Positions 23,885 to 37,041 are shown, counted from the stretch's first letter. The stretch: DNA of 40,008 bases from Liolophura sinensis (GCF_032854445.1 NW_027018332.1:1-40008); one strand, 5' to 3'. The notes: a model not told the origin generated them from the sequence alone. Numbers and translations are program-made.

Positions 23885-26629
23885 GGCTACACTGTACTCT
23901 GTACAATCGCGACTGGTCATTACTATATTCAACTTTTGACTATAAGTTATGTGCCCTTCGGTAGCCCAGAAGACCTGAAGTCTTTGGGCCAAGCCCATTT
24001 AACTCACCCAGCAATTGTCTTACTTCTAAGTGCAAGACAATCTCAATGTCTTTATCTACGTGTAGAAAAACCACACCATTTGTACATAAAAAACACAAGG
24101 TACTTGATACAGTCTGCTGTAAAAAGTACAACTAAACACTGACCCACATTTATAAGGTGCCAAAAGATGCGGAATTGGGCCAGGCATCGGCAGCTGTTAA
24201 AAAATTGCAAATATCCCTGGTTTCCATGGAGTAAGAGCCGTTGCTGTGCACGTGATTAGGACATCAATGATCATTCAATTGTCACTACAGCCAAACGTAT
24301 TGATCGGAGAGCAACGCGGTTTGCACCATTCGATTTCTCGTCACAAAATACGTCGGATTAGCCTCTTACCAGCAGCACTGGAACAGTTTTTCCACTTTTG
24401 CATTTTTACCTGGTCTTTTTGTTAATTGAAATCGGCTACACTGTACTCTGTACAATCGCGACTGGTCATTACTATATTCAACTTTTGACTATAAGTTATG
24501 TGCCCTTCGGTAGCCCAGAAGACCTGAAATCTTTCGGCCAAGACTATTTAACTCACCCAGCAATTGCCTTACTTCTAAGTCCAAGACAATCTCAATGTCT
24601 TTATCTACGTGTAGAAAAACCACACCATTTGTACGTGATAAAAACAAGGTACTTGATACAGTCTGCTGTAAAAAGTACAACTAAACACTGACCCACATTT
24701 ATAATTTGCCAAAAGATGCGGAATTGGGCCAGGCATCGGCAGCTGTTAAAAAATTGCAAATATCCCTGGTTTCCATGGAGTAAGAGCCGTTGCTGGGCAC
24801 GTGATTATGACATCAATGATCATTCAATTGTCGCTACAGCCAAAAGTATTGGTCGGAGAGCAACGCGGTTTGCACCATTCGATTTCTCGTCACAAAATAC
24901 GTCGGATTAGCCTCTTACCAGCAGCACTGGAACAGTTTTTCCACTTTTGCATTTTTGCCTGGTCTTTTTGTTAATTGAAATCGGCTACACTGTACTCTAT
25001 ACAATCGCGACTGGTCATTACTATATTTAACTTTTGACTATAAGTTATGTGCCCTTCGGTAGCCCAGAAGACGTCAAATCTTTGGGCTAAGCCCATTTAA
25101 CTCACCCAGCAATTGCCTTACTTCTAAGTCCAAGACAATCTCAATGTCTTTATCTACGTGTAGAAAAACCACACCATTTGTACGTGATAAACACAAGGTA
25201 CTTGATACAGTCTGCTGTAAAAAGTACAACTGAACACTGACCCACTTCAGTAAGGTGCCAAAAGATGCGGAATTGAGCCAGGCATCGGCAGCTGTTGAAA
25301 AATTGCAAATGTCCCTGGTTTCCATGGAGTAAGAGCTGTTGCTACGCACGTGATTATGACATAAATGATCATTCAATTGTCACTACAGCCAAAAGTATTG
25401 GTCGGAGAGCAACGCGGTTTGCACCATTCAATTTCTAGTCACAAAATACGTCGGATTAGCCTCTTACCAGCAGCACTGGAACAGTTTTTCCACTTTTGCA
25501 ATTTTGCCTGGTCTTTTTGTTAATTAAAATCGGCTACACTGTACTCTGTACAATCGCGACTGGTCATTACTATATTCAACTTTTGACTATAAGTTATGTG
25601 CCCTTCGGTAGCCCAGAAGACCTGAAATCTTTGGGCCAAGCCCATTTAACTCACCCAGCAATTGTCTTACTTCTAAGTGCAAGACAATCTCAATGTCTTT
25701 ATCTACGTGTAGAAAAACCACACCATTTGTACATAAAAAACACAAGGTACTTGATACAGTCTGCTGTAAAAAGTACAACTGAACACTGACCCACTTCAGT
25801 AAGGTGCCAAAAGATGCGGAATTGAGCCAGGCATCGGCAGCTGTTGAAAAATTGCAAATTTCCCTGGTTTCCATGGAGTAAGAGCCGTTGCTGGGCACGT
25901 GATTATGACATAAATGATCATTCAATTGTCACTACAGCCAAAAGTATTGGTCGGAGAGCAACGCGGTTTGCACCATTCAATTCCTAGTCACAAAATACGT
26001 CGGATTAGCCTCTTACCAGCAGCACTGGAACAGTTTTTCCACTTTTGCAATTTTGCCTGGTCTTTTTGTTAATTAAAATCGGCTACACTGTACTCTGTAC
26101 AATCGCGACTGGTCATTACTATATTCAACTTTTGACTATAAGTTATGTGCCCTTCGGTAGCCCAGAAGACCTGAAATCTTTGGGCCAAGCCCATTTAACT
26201 CACCCAGCAATTGTCTTACTTCTAAGTGCAAGACAATCTCAATGTCTTTATCTACGTGTAGAAAAACCACACCATTTGTACATAAAAAACACAAGGTACT
26301 TGATACAGTCTGCTGTAAAAAGTACAACTAAACACTGACCCACATTTATAAGGTTGCAAAAGATGCGGAATTGGGCCAGGCATCGGCAGCTGTTAAAAAA
26401 TTGCAAATATCCCTGGTTTCCATGGAGTAAGAGCCGTTGCAGGGCACGTGATTATGACATAAATGATCATTCAATTGTCACTACAGCCAAAAGTATTGGT
26501 CGGAGAGCAACGCGGTTTGCACCATTCGATTTCTCGTCACAAAATACGTCGGATTAGCCTCTTACCAGCAGCACTGGAACAGTTTTTCCACTTTTGCATT
26601 TTTACCTGGTCTTTTTGTTAATTGAAATC
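23885..26629 (+). repeat. Higher-order block D, copy 1 (M44-M48)
   Basis: M44 (gaagtctttggg, gattaggacat), M45 (tttcggccaagactat, gataaaaacaagg, ataatttgcc), M46 (ctctatacaatcg, tatttaac, gacgtca) and M48 (ttaattaaaatcgg, aaggttgcaaaag, ttgcagggcac) recur as M52-M55. M47 (25532..26080) has no counterpart there. It shares the ttaattaaaatcgg start with M48, so it looks like a one-unit duplication in this copy or a one-unit loss in the other. Confidence 0.9.
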
Positions 26630-27178
26630 GGCTACACTGTACTCTGTACAATCGCGACTGGTCATTACTATATTCAACTTTTTACTATAAGTTATTTGCC
26701 CTTCGGTAGCCCAGAAGATCTGAAATCTTTGGGCTAAGCCCATTTAACTCACCCAGCAATTGCCTTACTTCTAAGTGCAAGACAATCTCAATGTCTTTAT
26801 CTACGTGTAGAAAAACCACACCATTTGTACGTGATAAACACAAGGTACTTGATACAGTCTGCTGTAAAAAGTACAACTGAACACTGACACACTTCAGTAA
26901 GGTGCCAAAAGATGCAGAATTGAGCCAGGCATCGGCAGCTGTTGAAAAATTGCAAATATCCCTGGTTTCCATGGAGTAAGAGCCGTTGCTGGACACGTGA
27001 TTATGACATAAATGATCATTCAATTGTCGCTACAGCCAAACGTATTGATCGGAGAGCAACGCGGATTGCACCATTCGATTTCTCGTCACAAAATACGTCG
27101 GATTAGCCTCTTACCAGCAGCACTGGAACAGTTTTTCCACTTTTGCATTTTTGCCTGGTCTTTTTGTTAATTGAAATC
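26630..27178 (+). repeat. Unit M49, copied as M67
   Basis: Carries the rare combination ctttttactataagttattt, gatctga, gctggacacgtg and, near its end, aacgtattgatcgg with gcggattgcacc. All of these recur in M67 (36493..37041). The flanks differ: M49 follows block D here, but M67 follows the counterpart of M43. Confidence 0.88.
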
Positions 27179-28278
27179 GGCTACACTGTACTCTGTACAA
27201 TCGCGACTGGTCATTACTATATTCAACTTTTGACTATAAGTTATGTGCCCTTCGGTAGCCCAGAAGACCTGAAATCTTTGGGCTAAGCCCATTTAACTCA
27301 CCCAGCAATTGTCTTACTTCTAAGTGCAAGACAATCTCATTGTCTTTATCTACGTGTAGAAAAACCACACCATTTGTACGTGAAAAACACAAGGTACTTC
27401 ATACAGTCTGCTGTAAAAAGTACAACTGACCACAGACCCACATGAATAAGGTGCCAAAAGATGCGGAATTGAGCCAGGCATCGGCAGCTGTTGAAAAATT
27501 GCAAATTTCCCTGGTTTCCATGGAGTAAGAGCCGTTGCTACGCACGTGATTATGACATAAATGATCATTCAATTGTCACTACAGCCAAAAGTATTGGTCG
27601 GAGAGCAACGCGGTTTGCACCATTCGATTTTTCGTCACAAAATACGTCGGATTAGCCTCTTACCAGCAGCACTGGAACAGTTTTCGCACTTTTGCATTTT
27701 TGCCTGGTCTTTTTGTTAATTGAAATCGGCTACACTGTACTCTGTACAATCGCGACTGGTCATTACTATATTCAACTTTTGACTATAAGTTATGTGCCCT
27801 TCGGTAGCCCAGAAGACCTGAAATCTTTGGGCCAAGCCCATTTAACTCACCCAGCAATTGTCTTACTTCTAAGTCCAAGACAATCTCAATGTCTTTATCT
27901 ACGTGTAGAAAAACCACACCATTTGTACATGAAAAAACACAAGGTACTTGATACAGTCTGCTGTAAAAAGTACAACTGAACACTGACCCACATTTAAAAG
28001 GTGCCAAAAGATGCGGAATTGGGCCAGGCATTGGCAGCTGTTAAAAAATTGCAAATATCCCTGGTTTCCATGGAGTAAGAGCCGTTGCTGGGCACGTGAT
28101 TATGACATAAATGATCATTCAATTGTCGCTACAGCCAAACGTATTGGTCGGAGAGCAACGCGGTTTGCACCATTCGATTTCTCGTCACAAAATACGTCGG
28201 ATTAGCCTCTTACCAGCAGCACTGGAACAGTTTTGTACACTTTTGCATTTTTGCCTGGTCTTTTTGTTAATTGAAATC
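27179..28278 (+). repeat. Units M50-M51
   Basis: M50 has tctcattgtc near 27338, acttcatacag near 27398 and the ctacgcacgtg allele. M51 is 551 bp through an extra A in tgaaaaaacac near 27935 and an insertion in gttttgtacac near 28233. The second half of M51 (catttaaaagg, gggccaggc) resembles the second halves of M68 and M70. It is followed by the same subtype as they are, so M51-M53 belongs to the M68-M72 lineage. Confidence 0.82.
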
Positions 28279-30475
28279 GGCTACACTGTACTCTGTACAA
28301 TCGCGACTGGTCATTACTATATTCAACTTTTGACTATAAGTTATGTGCCCTTCGGTAGCCCAGAAGACCTGAAGTCTTTGGGCCAAGCCCATTTAACTCA
28401 CCCAGCAATTGTCTTACTTCTAAGTGCAAGACAATCTCAATGTCTTTATCTACGTGTAGAAAAACCACACCATTTGTACATAAAAAACACAAGGTACTTG
28501 ATACAGTCTGCTGTAAAAAGTACAACTAAACACTGACCCACATTTATAAGGTGCCAAAAGATGCGGAATTGGGCCAGGCATCGGCAGCTGTTAAAAAATT
28601 GCAAATATCCCTGGTTTCCATGGAGTAAGAGCCGTTGCTGGGCACGTGATTAGGACATCAATGATCATTCAATTGTCACTACAGCCAAACGTATTGGTCG
28701 GAGAGCAACGCGGTTTGCACCATTCGATTTCTCGTCACAAAATACGTCGGATTAGCCTCTTACCAGCAGCACTGGAACAGTTTTTCCACTTTCGCATTTT
28801 TACCTGGTCTTTTTGTTAATTGAAATCGGCTACACTGTACTCTGTACAATCGCGACTGGTCATTACTATATTCAACTTTTGACTATAAGTTATGTGCCCT
28901 TCGGTAGCCCAGAAGACCTGAAATCTTTCGGCCAAGACTATTTAACTCACCCAGCAATTGCCTTACTTCTAAGTCCAAGACAATCTCAATGTCTTTATCT
29001 ACGTGTAGAAAAACCACACCATTTGTACGTGATAAAAACAAGGTACTTGATACAGTCTGCTGTAAAAAGTACAACTAAACACTGACCCACATTTAGTAAT
29101 TTGCCAAAAGATGCGGAATTGGGCCAGGCATCGGCAGCTGTTAAAAAATTGCAAATATCCCTGGTTTCCATGGAGTAAGAGCCGTTGCTGGGCACGTGAT
29201 TATGACATCAATGATCATTCAATTGTCGCTACAGCCAAAAGTATTGGTCGGAGAGCAACGCGGTTTGCACCATTCGATTTCTCGTCACAAAATACGTCGG
29301 ATTAGCCTCTTACCAGCAGCACTGGAACAGTTTTTCCACTTTTGCATTTTTGCCTGGTCTTTTTGTTAATTGAAATCGGCTACACTGTACTCTATACAAT
29401 CGCGACTGGTCATTACTATATTTAACTTTTGACTATAAGTTATGTGCCCTTCGGTAGCCCAGAAGACGTCAAATCTTTCGGCTAAGCCCATTTAACTCAC
29501 CCAGCAATTGCCTTACTTCTAAGTCCAAGACAATCTCAATGTCTTTATCTACGTGTAGAAAAACCACACCATTTGTACGTGATAAACACAAGGTACTTGA
29601 TACAGTCTGCTGTAAAAAGTACAACTGAACACTGACCCACTTCAGTAAGGTGCCAAAAGATGCGGAATTGAGCCAGGCATCGGCAGCTGTTGAAAAATTG
29701 CAAATTTCCCTGGTTTCCATGGAGTAAGAGCCGTTGCTGGGCACGTGATTATGACATAAATGATCATTCAATTGTCACTACAGCCAAAAGTATTGGTCGG
29801 AGAGCAACGCGGTTTGCACCATTCAATTTCTAGTCACAAAATACGTCGGATTAGCCTCTTACCAGCAGCACTGGAACAGTTTTTCCACTTTTGCAATTTT
29901 GCCTGGTCTTTTTGTTAATTAAAATCGGCTACACTGTACTCTGTACAATCGCGACTGGTCATTACTATATTCAACTTTTGACTATAAGTTATGTGCCCTT
30001 CGGTAGCCCAGAAGACCTGAAATCTTTGGGCCAAGCCCATTTAACTCACCCAGCAATTGTCTTACTTCTAAGTGCAAGACAATCTCAATGTCTTTATCTA
30101 CGTGTAGAAAAACCACACCATTTGTACATAAAAAACACAAGGTACTTGATACAGTCTGCTGTAAAAAGTACAACTAAACACTGACCCACATTTATAAGGT
30201 TGCAAAAGATGCGGAATTGGGCCAGGCATCGGCAGCTGTTGAAAAATTGCAAATATCCCTGGTTTCCATGGAGTAAGAGCCGTTGCAGGGCACGTGATTA
30301 TGACATAAATGATCATTCAATTGTCACTACCACCAAAAGTATTGGTCGGAGAGCAACGCGGTTTGCACCATTCGATTTCTCGTCACAAAATACGTCGGAT
30401 TAGCCTCTTACCAGCAGCACTGGAACAGTTTTTCCACTTTTGCATTTTTGCCTGGTCTTTTTGTTAATTGAAATC
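28279..30475 (+). repeat. Higher-order block D, copy 2 (M52-M55)
   Basis: Four units matching M44, M45, M46 and M48, at offsets of 4394 to 4395 bp for the first three and 3846 for the last; the difference is one unit, corresponding to M47. Private changes include ttcgcattttt near 28792, an added G in atttagtaatttgcc near 29094 (M53 is 550 bp), ctttcggctaag near 29477 and actaccaccaaaag near 30327. Confidence 0.9.
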
Positions 30476-31573
30476 GGCTACACTGTACTCTGTACAATCG
30501 CGACTGGTCATTACTATATTCAACTTTTGACTATAAGTTATGTGCCCTTCGGTAGCCCAGAAGACGTCAAATCTTTGGGCCAAGCCCATTTAACTCACAC
30601 AGCAATTGTCTTACTTCTAAGTGCAAGACAATCTCAATGTCTTTATCTACGTGTAGAAAAACCACACCATTTGTACGTAAAAAACACAAGGTACTTGATA
30701 CAGTCTGCTGTAAAAAGTACAACTAAACACTGACCCACATTTATAAGGTGCCAAAAGATGCGAAATTGAGCCAGGCATCGGCAGCTGTTAAAAAATTGCA
30801 AATATCCCTGGTTTCCATGGAGTAAGAGCCGTTGCTGGGCACGTGATTATGACATAAATGATCATTCAATTGTCGCTATAGCCAAAAGTATTGGTCGGAG
30901 AGCAACGCGGTTTGCACCATTCGATTTCTCATCACAAAATACGTCGGATTAGCCTCTTACCAGCAGCACTGGAACAGTTTTTCCACTTTTGCATTTTTAC
31001 CTGGTCTTTTTGTTAATTGAAATCGGCTACACTGTACTCTGTACAATCGCGACTGGTCATTACTATATTCAACTTTTGACTATAAGTTATGTGCCCTTCG
31101 GTAGCCCAGAAGACGTCAAATCTTTGGGCCAAGCCCATTTAACTCACACAGCAATTGTCTTACTTCTAAGTGCAAGACAATCTCAATGTCTTTATCTACG
31201 TGTAGAAAAACCACACCATTTGTACGTAAAAAACACAAGGTACTTGATACAGTCTGCTGTAAAAAGTACAACTAAACACTGACCCACATTTATAAGGTGC
31301 CAAAAGATGCGAAATTGAGCCAGGCATCGGCAGCTGTTAAAAAATTGCAAATATCCCTGGTTTCCATGGAGTAAGAGCCGTTGCTGGGCACGTGATTATG
31401 ACATAAATGATCATTCAATTGTCGCTATAGCCAAAAGTATTGGTCGGAGAGCAACGCGGTTTAAACCATTCGATTTCTCATCACAAAATACGTCGGATTA
31501 GCCTCTTACCAGCAGCACTGGAACAGTTTTTCCACTTTTGCATTTTTACCTGGTCTTTTTGTTAATTGAAATC
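30476..31573 (+). repeat. Twin adjacent units M56-M57 (subtype V)
   Basis: Two neighbouring V units (gacgtca, gggccaag, ctcacacagc, tacgtaaaaaac, gctatagcc) that also share the otherwise unseen variant tttctcatcac near 30930 and 31479. By eye they differ only by ggtttaaacc for ggtttgcacc near 31461. Neighbours elsewhere differ far more, so this is a very recent one-unit duplication. Confidence 0.9.
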
Positions 31574-32671
31574 GGCTACACTGTACTCTGTACAATCGCG
31601 ACTGGTCATTACTATATTCAACTTTTGACTATAAGTTATTTGCCCTTCGGTAGCCCAGAAGATCTGAAATCTTTGGGCTAAGCCCATTTAACTCACCCAG
31701 CAATTGCCTTACTTCTAAGTGCAAGACAATCTCAATGTCTTTATCTACGTGTAGAAAAACCACACCATTTGTACGTGATAAACACAAGGTACTTGATACA
31801 GTCTGCTGTAAAAAGTACAACTGAACACTGACCCACTTCAGTAAGGAGCCAAAAGATGCAGAATTGAGCCAGGCATCGGCAGCTGTTGAAAAATTGCAAA
31901 TATCCCTGGTTTCCATGGAGTAAGAGCCGTTGCTGGGCACGTGATTATGACATAAATGATCATTTAATTGTCACTACAGCCAAAAGTATTGGTCGGAGAG
32001 CAACGCGGTTTGCACCATTCGATTTCTCGTCACAAAATACGTCGGATTAGCCTCTTACCAGCAGCACTGGAACAGTTTTTCCACTTTTGCATTTTTACCT
32101 GGTCTTTTTGTTAATTGAAATCGGCTACGCTGTACTCTGTACAATCGCGACTGGTCATTACTATATTCAACTTTTGACTATAAGTTATGTGCCCTTCGGT
32201 AGCCCAGAAGACGTCAAATCTTTGGGCTAAGCCCATTTAACTCACCCAGCAATTGTCTTACTTCTAAGTCCAAGACAATCTCAATGTCTTTATCTACGTG
32301 TAGAAAAACCACATCATTTGTACGTGAAAAACACAAGGTACTTGATACAGTCTGCTGTAAAAAGTACAAATGACCACAGACCCACATGAATAATATGCCA
32401 AAAGATGCGGAATTGAGACAGGCATCGGCAGCTGTTGAAAAATTGCAAATTTCCCTGGTTTCCATGGAGTAAGAGCCGTTGCTGGGCACGTGATTATGAC
32501 ATCAATGATCATTCAATTGTCACTACAGCCAAAAGTATTGGTCGGAGAGCAACGCGGTTTGCACCATTCGAGTTGTCGTCACAAAATACGTCGGATTAGC
32601 CTCTTACCAGCAGCACTGGAACAGTTTTTCCACTTTTGCATTTTTACCTGGTCTCTTTGTTAATTGAAATC

Positions 32672-33747
32672 GGCTACACTGTACTCTGTACAATCGCGAC
32701 TGGTCATTACTATATTCAACTTTTGACTATAAGTTATGTGCCCTTCGGTAGCCCAGAAGACCTGAAATCTTTGGGCTAAGCCCATTTAACTCACCCAGAA
32801 ATTGCCTTAATTTGTAAGTGCAAGACAATCTCAATGTCTTTATCTACGTGTAGAAAAACCACACCATTTGTACGTGAAAAACACAAGGTACTTGATACAG
32901 TCTGCTGTAAAAAGTACAACTAAACACTGACCCACATTTATAAGGTGCCAAAAGATGCGAAATTGAGCCAGGCATCGGCAGCTGTTAAAAAATTGCAAAT
33001 ATCCCTGGTTTCCATGGAGTAAGAGCCGTTACTGGGCACATGATTATGACATAAATGATTATTCAATTGTCACTACAGGCAAAAGTATTGGTCGGAGAGC
33101 AACGCGGTTTGCACCATTCGATTTCTCGTCACAAAATACGTCGGATTAGCCTCTTACCAGCAGCACTGGAACAGTTTTTCCACTTTTGCATTTTTGCCTG
33201 GTCTTTTTGTTAATTGAAATCGGCTACACTGTACTCTGTACAATCGCGACTGGTCATTACTATATTCAACTTTTGACTATAAGAAGACGTCAAATCTTTG
33301 GGCCAAGCCCATTTAACTCACACAGCAATTGTCTTACTTCTAAGTGCAAGACAATCTCAATGTCTTTATCTACGTGTAGAAAAACCACACCATTTGTACG
33401 TAAAAAACACAAGGTACTTGATACAATCTGCTGTAAAAAGTACAACTAAACACTGACCCACATTTATAAGGTGCCAAAAGATGCGAAATTGAGCCAGGCA
33501 TCGGCAGCTGTTAAAAAATTGCAAATATCCCTGGTTTCCATGGAGTAAGAGCCGTTGCTGGGCACGTGATTATGACATAAATGATCATTCAATTGTCGCT
33601 ATAGCCAAAAGTATTGGTCGGAGAGCAACGCGGTTTGCACCATTCGATTTCTCGTCACAAAATACGTCGGATTAGCCTCTTACCAGCAGCACTGGAACAG
33701 TTTTTCCACTTTTGCACTTTTGCCTTGTCTTTTTGTTAATTGAAATC
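32672..33747 (+). repeat. Two-unit cassette T-V, fourth copy (M60-M61)
   Basis: T unit with aatttgtaag and cacatg (33037..33042), then a V unit with ctcacacagc and gctatagcc. It is part of block C copy 2. Private changes: gccgttactggg near 33029, aatgattattcaattg near 33055, and the 23-bp deletion in the V unit. Confidence 0.87.
33222..33747 (+). repeat. Unit M61, 23-bp internal deletion
   Basis: The only strongly length-variant unit (526 bp). It reads ctataagaagacgtc near 33277..33291 where every other unit has about 23 further bases containing ttatgtgccc and ttcggtagccc. The breakpoints share two bases (ag), typical of end-joining or replication slippage. The rest is an ordinary subtype V unit following a T unit, so the deletion arose after block C was copied; M36, its counterpart, is intact. 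Confidence 0.93.
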
Positions 33748-36492
33748 GGCTACACTGTACTCTGTACAGTCGCGACTGGTCATTACTATATTCAACTTTT
33801 GACTATAAGTTATGTGCCCTTCGGTAGCCCAGAAGACCTGAAATCTTTGGGCTAAGCCCATTTAACCCACCCAGCAATTGTCTTACTTCTAAGTCCAAGA
33901 CAATCTCAATGTCTTTATCTACGTGTAGAAAAACCACACCATTTGTACGTGAAAAACACAAGGTACTTGATACAGTCTGCTGTAAAAAGTACAACTGACC
34001 ACAGACCCACATGAATAAGGTGCCAAAAGATGCGGAATTGAGCCAGGCATCGGCAGCTGTTGAAAAATTGCAAATTTCCCTGGTTTCCATGGAGTAAGAG
34101 CCATTGCTACGCACGTGATTATGACATAAATGATCATTCAATTGTCACTACAGCCAAAAGTATTGGTCGGAGAGCAACGCGGTTTGCACCATTCGATTTC
34201 TCGTCACAAAATACGTCGGATTAGCCTCTTACCAGCAGCACTGGAACAGTTTGTCCACTTTTGCATTTTTGCCTGGTCTTTTTGTTAATTGAAATCGGCT
34301 ACACTGTACTCTGTACAATCGCGACTGGTCATTACTATATTCAACTTTTGACTATAAGTTATGTGCCCTTCGGTAGCCCAGAAGACCTGAAATCTTTGGG
34401 CTAAGCCCATTTAACCCACCTAGCAATTGTCTTACTTCTAAGTGCAAGACAATCTCAATGTCTTTATCTACGTGTAGAAAAACCACACCATTTGTACGTG
34501 AAAAACACAAGGTACTTGATACAGTCTGCTGTAAAAAGTACAACTAAACACTGACCCACATTTATAAGGTGCCAAAAGATGCGAAATTGAGCCAGGCATC
34601 GGCAGCTGTTAAAAAATTGCAAATATCCCTGGTTTCCATGGAGTAAGAGCCGTTGCTGGGCACGTGATTATGACATCAATGATCATTCAATTGTCACTAC
34701 AGGCAAAAGTATTGGTCGGAGAGCAACGCGGTTTGCACCATTCGATTTCTCGTCACAAAATACGTCGGATTAGCCTCTTACCAGCAGCACTGGAACAGTT
34801 TTTCCACTTTTGCATTTTTACCTGGTCTTTTTGTTAATTGAAATCGGCTACACTGTACTCTGTACAATCGCGACTGGTCATTACTATATTCAACTTTTGA
34901 CTATAAGTTATGTGCCCTTCGGTAGCCCAGAAGACGTCAAATCTTTGGGCTAAGCCCATTTAACTCACCCAGCAATTGTCTTACTTCTAAGTCCAAGACA
35001 ATCTCAATGTCTTTATCTACGTGTAGAAAAACCACATCATTTGTACGTGAAAAACACAAGGTACTTGATACAGTCTGCTATAAAAAGTACAACTGACCAC
35101 AGACCCACATGAATAAGGTGCCAAAAGATGCGGAATTGAGCCTGGCATCGGCAGCTGTTAAAAAATTGCAAATATCCCTGGTTTCCATGGAGTAAGAGCC
35201 GTTGCTGGGCACGTGATTATGACATAAATGATCATTCAATTGTCACTACAGCCAAAAGTATTGGTCGGAGAGCAACGCGGTTTGCACCATTCGAGTTGTC
35301 GTCACAAAATACGTCGGATTAGCCTCTTACCAGCAGCACTGGAACAGTTTTTCCACTTTTGCATTTTTACCTGGTCTCTTTGTTAATTGAAATCGGCTAC
35401 ACTGTACTCTGTACAATCGCGACTGGTCATTACTATATTCAACTTTTGACTATAAGTTATGTGCCCTTCGGTAGCCCAGAAGATCTGAAATCTTTATGCT
35501 AAGCCCATTTAACTCACCCACAAATTGCCTTACTTCTAAGTGCAAGACAATCTCAATGTCTTTATCTACGTGTAGAAAAACCACACCATTTGTACGTGAT
35601 AAACACAAGGCACTTGATACAGTCTGCTGTAAAAAGTACAACTGAACACTGACCCACTTCAGTAAGGTGCCAAAAGATGCAGAATTGAGCCAGGCATCGG
35701 CAGCTGTTGAAAAATTGCAAATATCCCTGGTTTCCATGGAGTAAGAGCCGTTGCTGGGCACGTGATTATGACATAAATGATCATTCAATTGTCACTACAG
35801 CCAAAAGTATTGGTCGGAGAACAACGCGGTCTGCACCATTCAAGTTCTCGTCACAAAATACGTCGGATTAGCCTCTTACCAGCAGCACTGGAACAGTCTT
35901 TCCACTTTTGCATTTTTGCCTGGTCTTTTTGTTAATTGAAATCGGCTACACTGTACTCTGTACAATCGCGACTGTTCATTACTATACTCAACTTTTGACT
36001 ATAAGTTATGTGCCCTTCGGTAGCCCAGAAGACGTCAAATCTTTGGGCCAAGCCCATTTAACTCACCCAGCAATTGTCTTACTTCTAAGTGCAAGACAAT
36101 CTCAATGTCTTTATCTACGTGTAGAAAAACCACACCATTTGTACATAAAAAACACAAGGTACTTGATACAGTCTGCTGTAAAAAGTACAACTAAACACTG
36201 ACCCACATTTATAAGGTGCCAAAAGATGCGAAATTGAGCCAGGCATCGGCAGCTGTTAAAAAATTGCAAATATCCCTGGTTTCCATGGAGTAAGAGCCGT
36301 TGCTGGGCACGTGATTATGACATCAATGATCATTCAATTGTCACTACAGGCAAAAGTGTTAGTCGGAGAGCAACGCGGTTTGCACCATTCGATTTCTCGT
36401 CACAAAATACGTCGGATTAGCCTCTTACCAGCAGCACTGGAACAGTTTTTCCACTTTTGCATTTTTACCTGTTCTTTTTGTTAATTGAAATC

Positions 36493-37041
36493 GGCTACAC
36501 TGTACTCTGTACAATCGCGACTGGTCATTACTATATTCAACTTTTTACTATAAGTTATTTGCCCTTCGGTAGCCCAGAAGATCTGAAATCTTTGGGCTAA
36601 GCCCATTTAACTCACCCACCAATTGCCTTACTTCTAAGTGCAAGACAATCTCAATGTCTTTATCTACGTGTAGAAAAACCACACCATTTGTACGTGATAA
36701 ACACAAGGTACTTGATACAGTCTGCTGTAAAAAGTACAACTGAACACTGACCCACTTCAGTAAGGTGCCAAAAGATGCAGAATTGAGCCAGGCATCGGCA
36801 GCTGTTGAAAAATTGCAAATATCCCTGGTTTCCATGGAGTAAGAGCCGTTGCTGGACACGTGATTATGACATAAATGATCATTCAATTGTCGCTACAGCC
36901 AAACGTATTGATCGGAGAGCAACGCGGATTGCACCATTCGATTTCTCGTCACAAAATACGTCGGATTAGCCTCTTACCAGCAGCACTGGAACAGTTTTTC
37001 CACTTTTGCATTTTTGCCTGGTCTTTTTGTTAATTGAAATC
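36493..37041 (+). repeat. Unit M67, second copy of M49
   Basis: Matches M49 at an offset of 9863 bp, including ctttttactata, gctggacacgtg and aacgtattgatcgg. It has a private cccaccaattgcc near 36613 where M49 has cccagcaattgcc. It joins directly to the M43-like unit M66, a junction not present elsewhere in the window. Confidence 0.88.

Larger units (their letters stand above)
31574..36492 (+). repeat. Higher-order block C, copy 2 (M58-M66)
   Basis: Nine units corresponding to M33-M36 followed directly by M39-M43. Private changes include aaggagcc near 31845, ctacgctg near 32126, aaatgaccac with ataatatgcc near 32370 and 32392, agaaattgcc near 32799, a 23-bp deletion in M61, acagtcgcg near 33768, agccattgc near 34100, ctgctataaaaag near 35078, aaggcacttg near 35610 and actgttcattactatactc near 35973. 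After M66 the series jumps to a copy of M49, skipping counterparts of M44-M48. Confidence 0.9.

Noticed and set aside
36548-36886. A 112-codon minus-strand open frame (starting MNDHLCHNHV) present in many units
   Set aside because: It overlaps the plus-strand frame and a further 72-codon frame in the same unit, is truncated or shifted in many units, and shows no family motif or signal peptide. It is a by-product of the satellite sequence.
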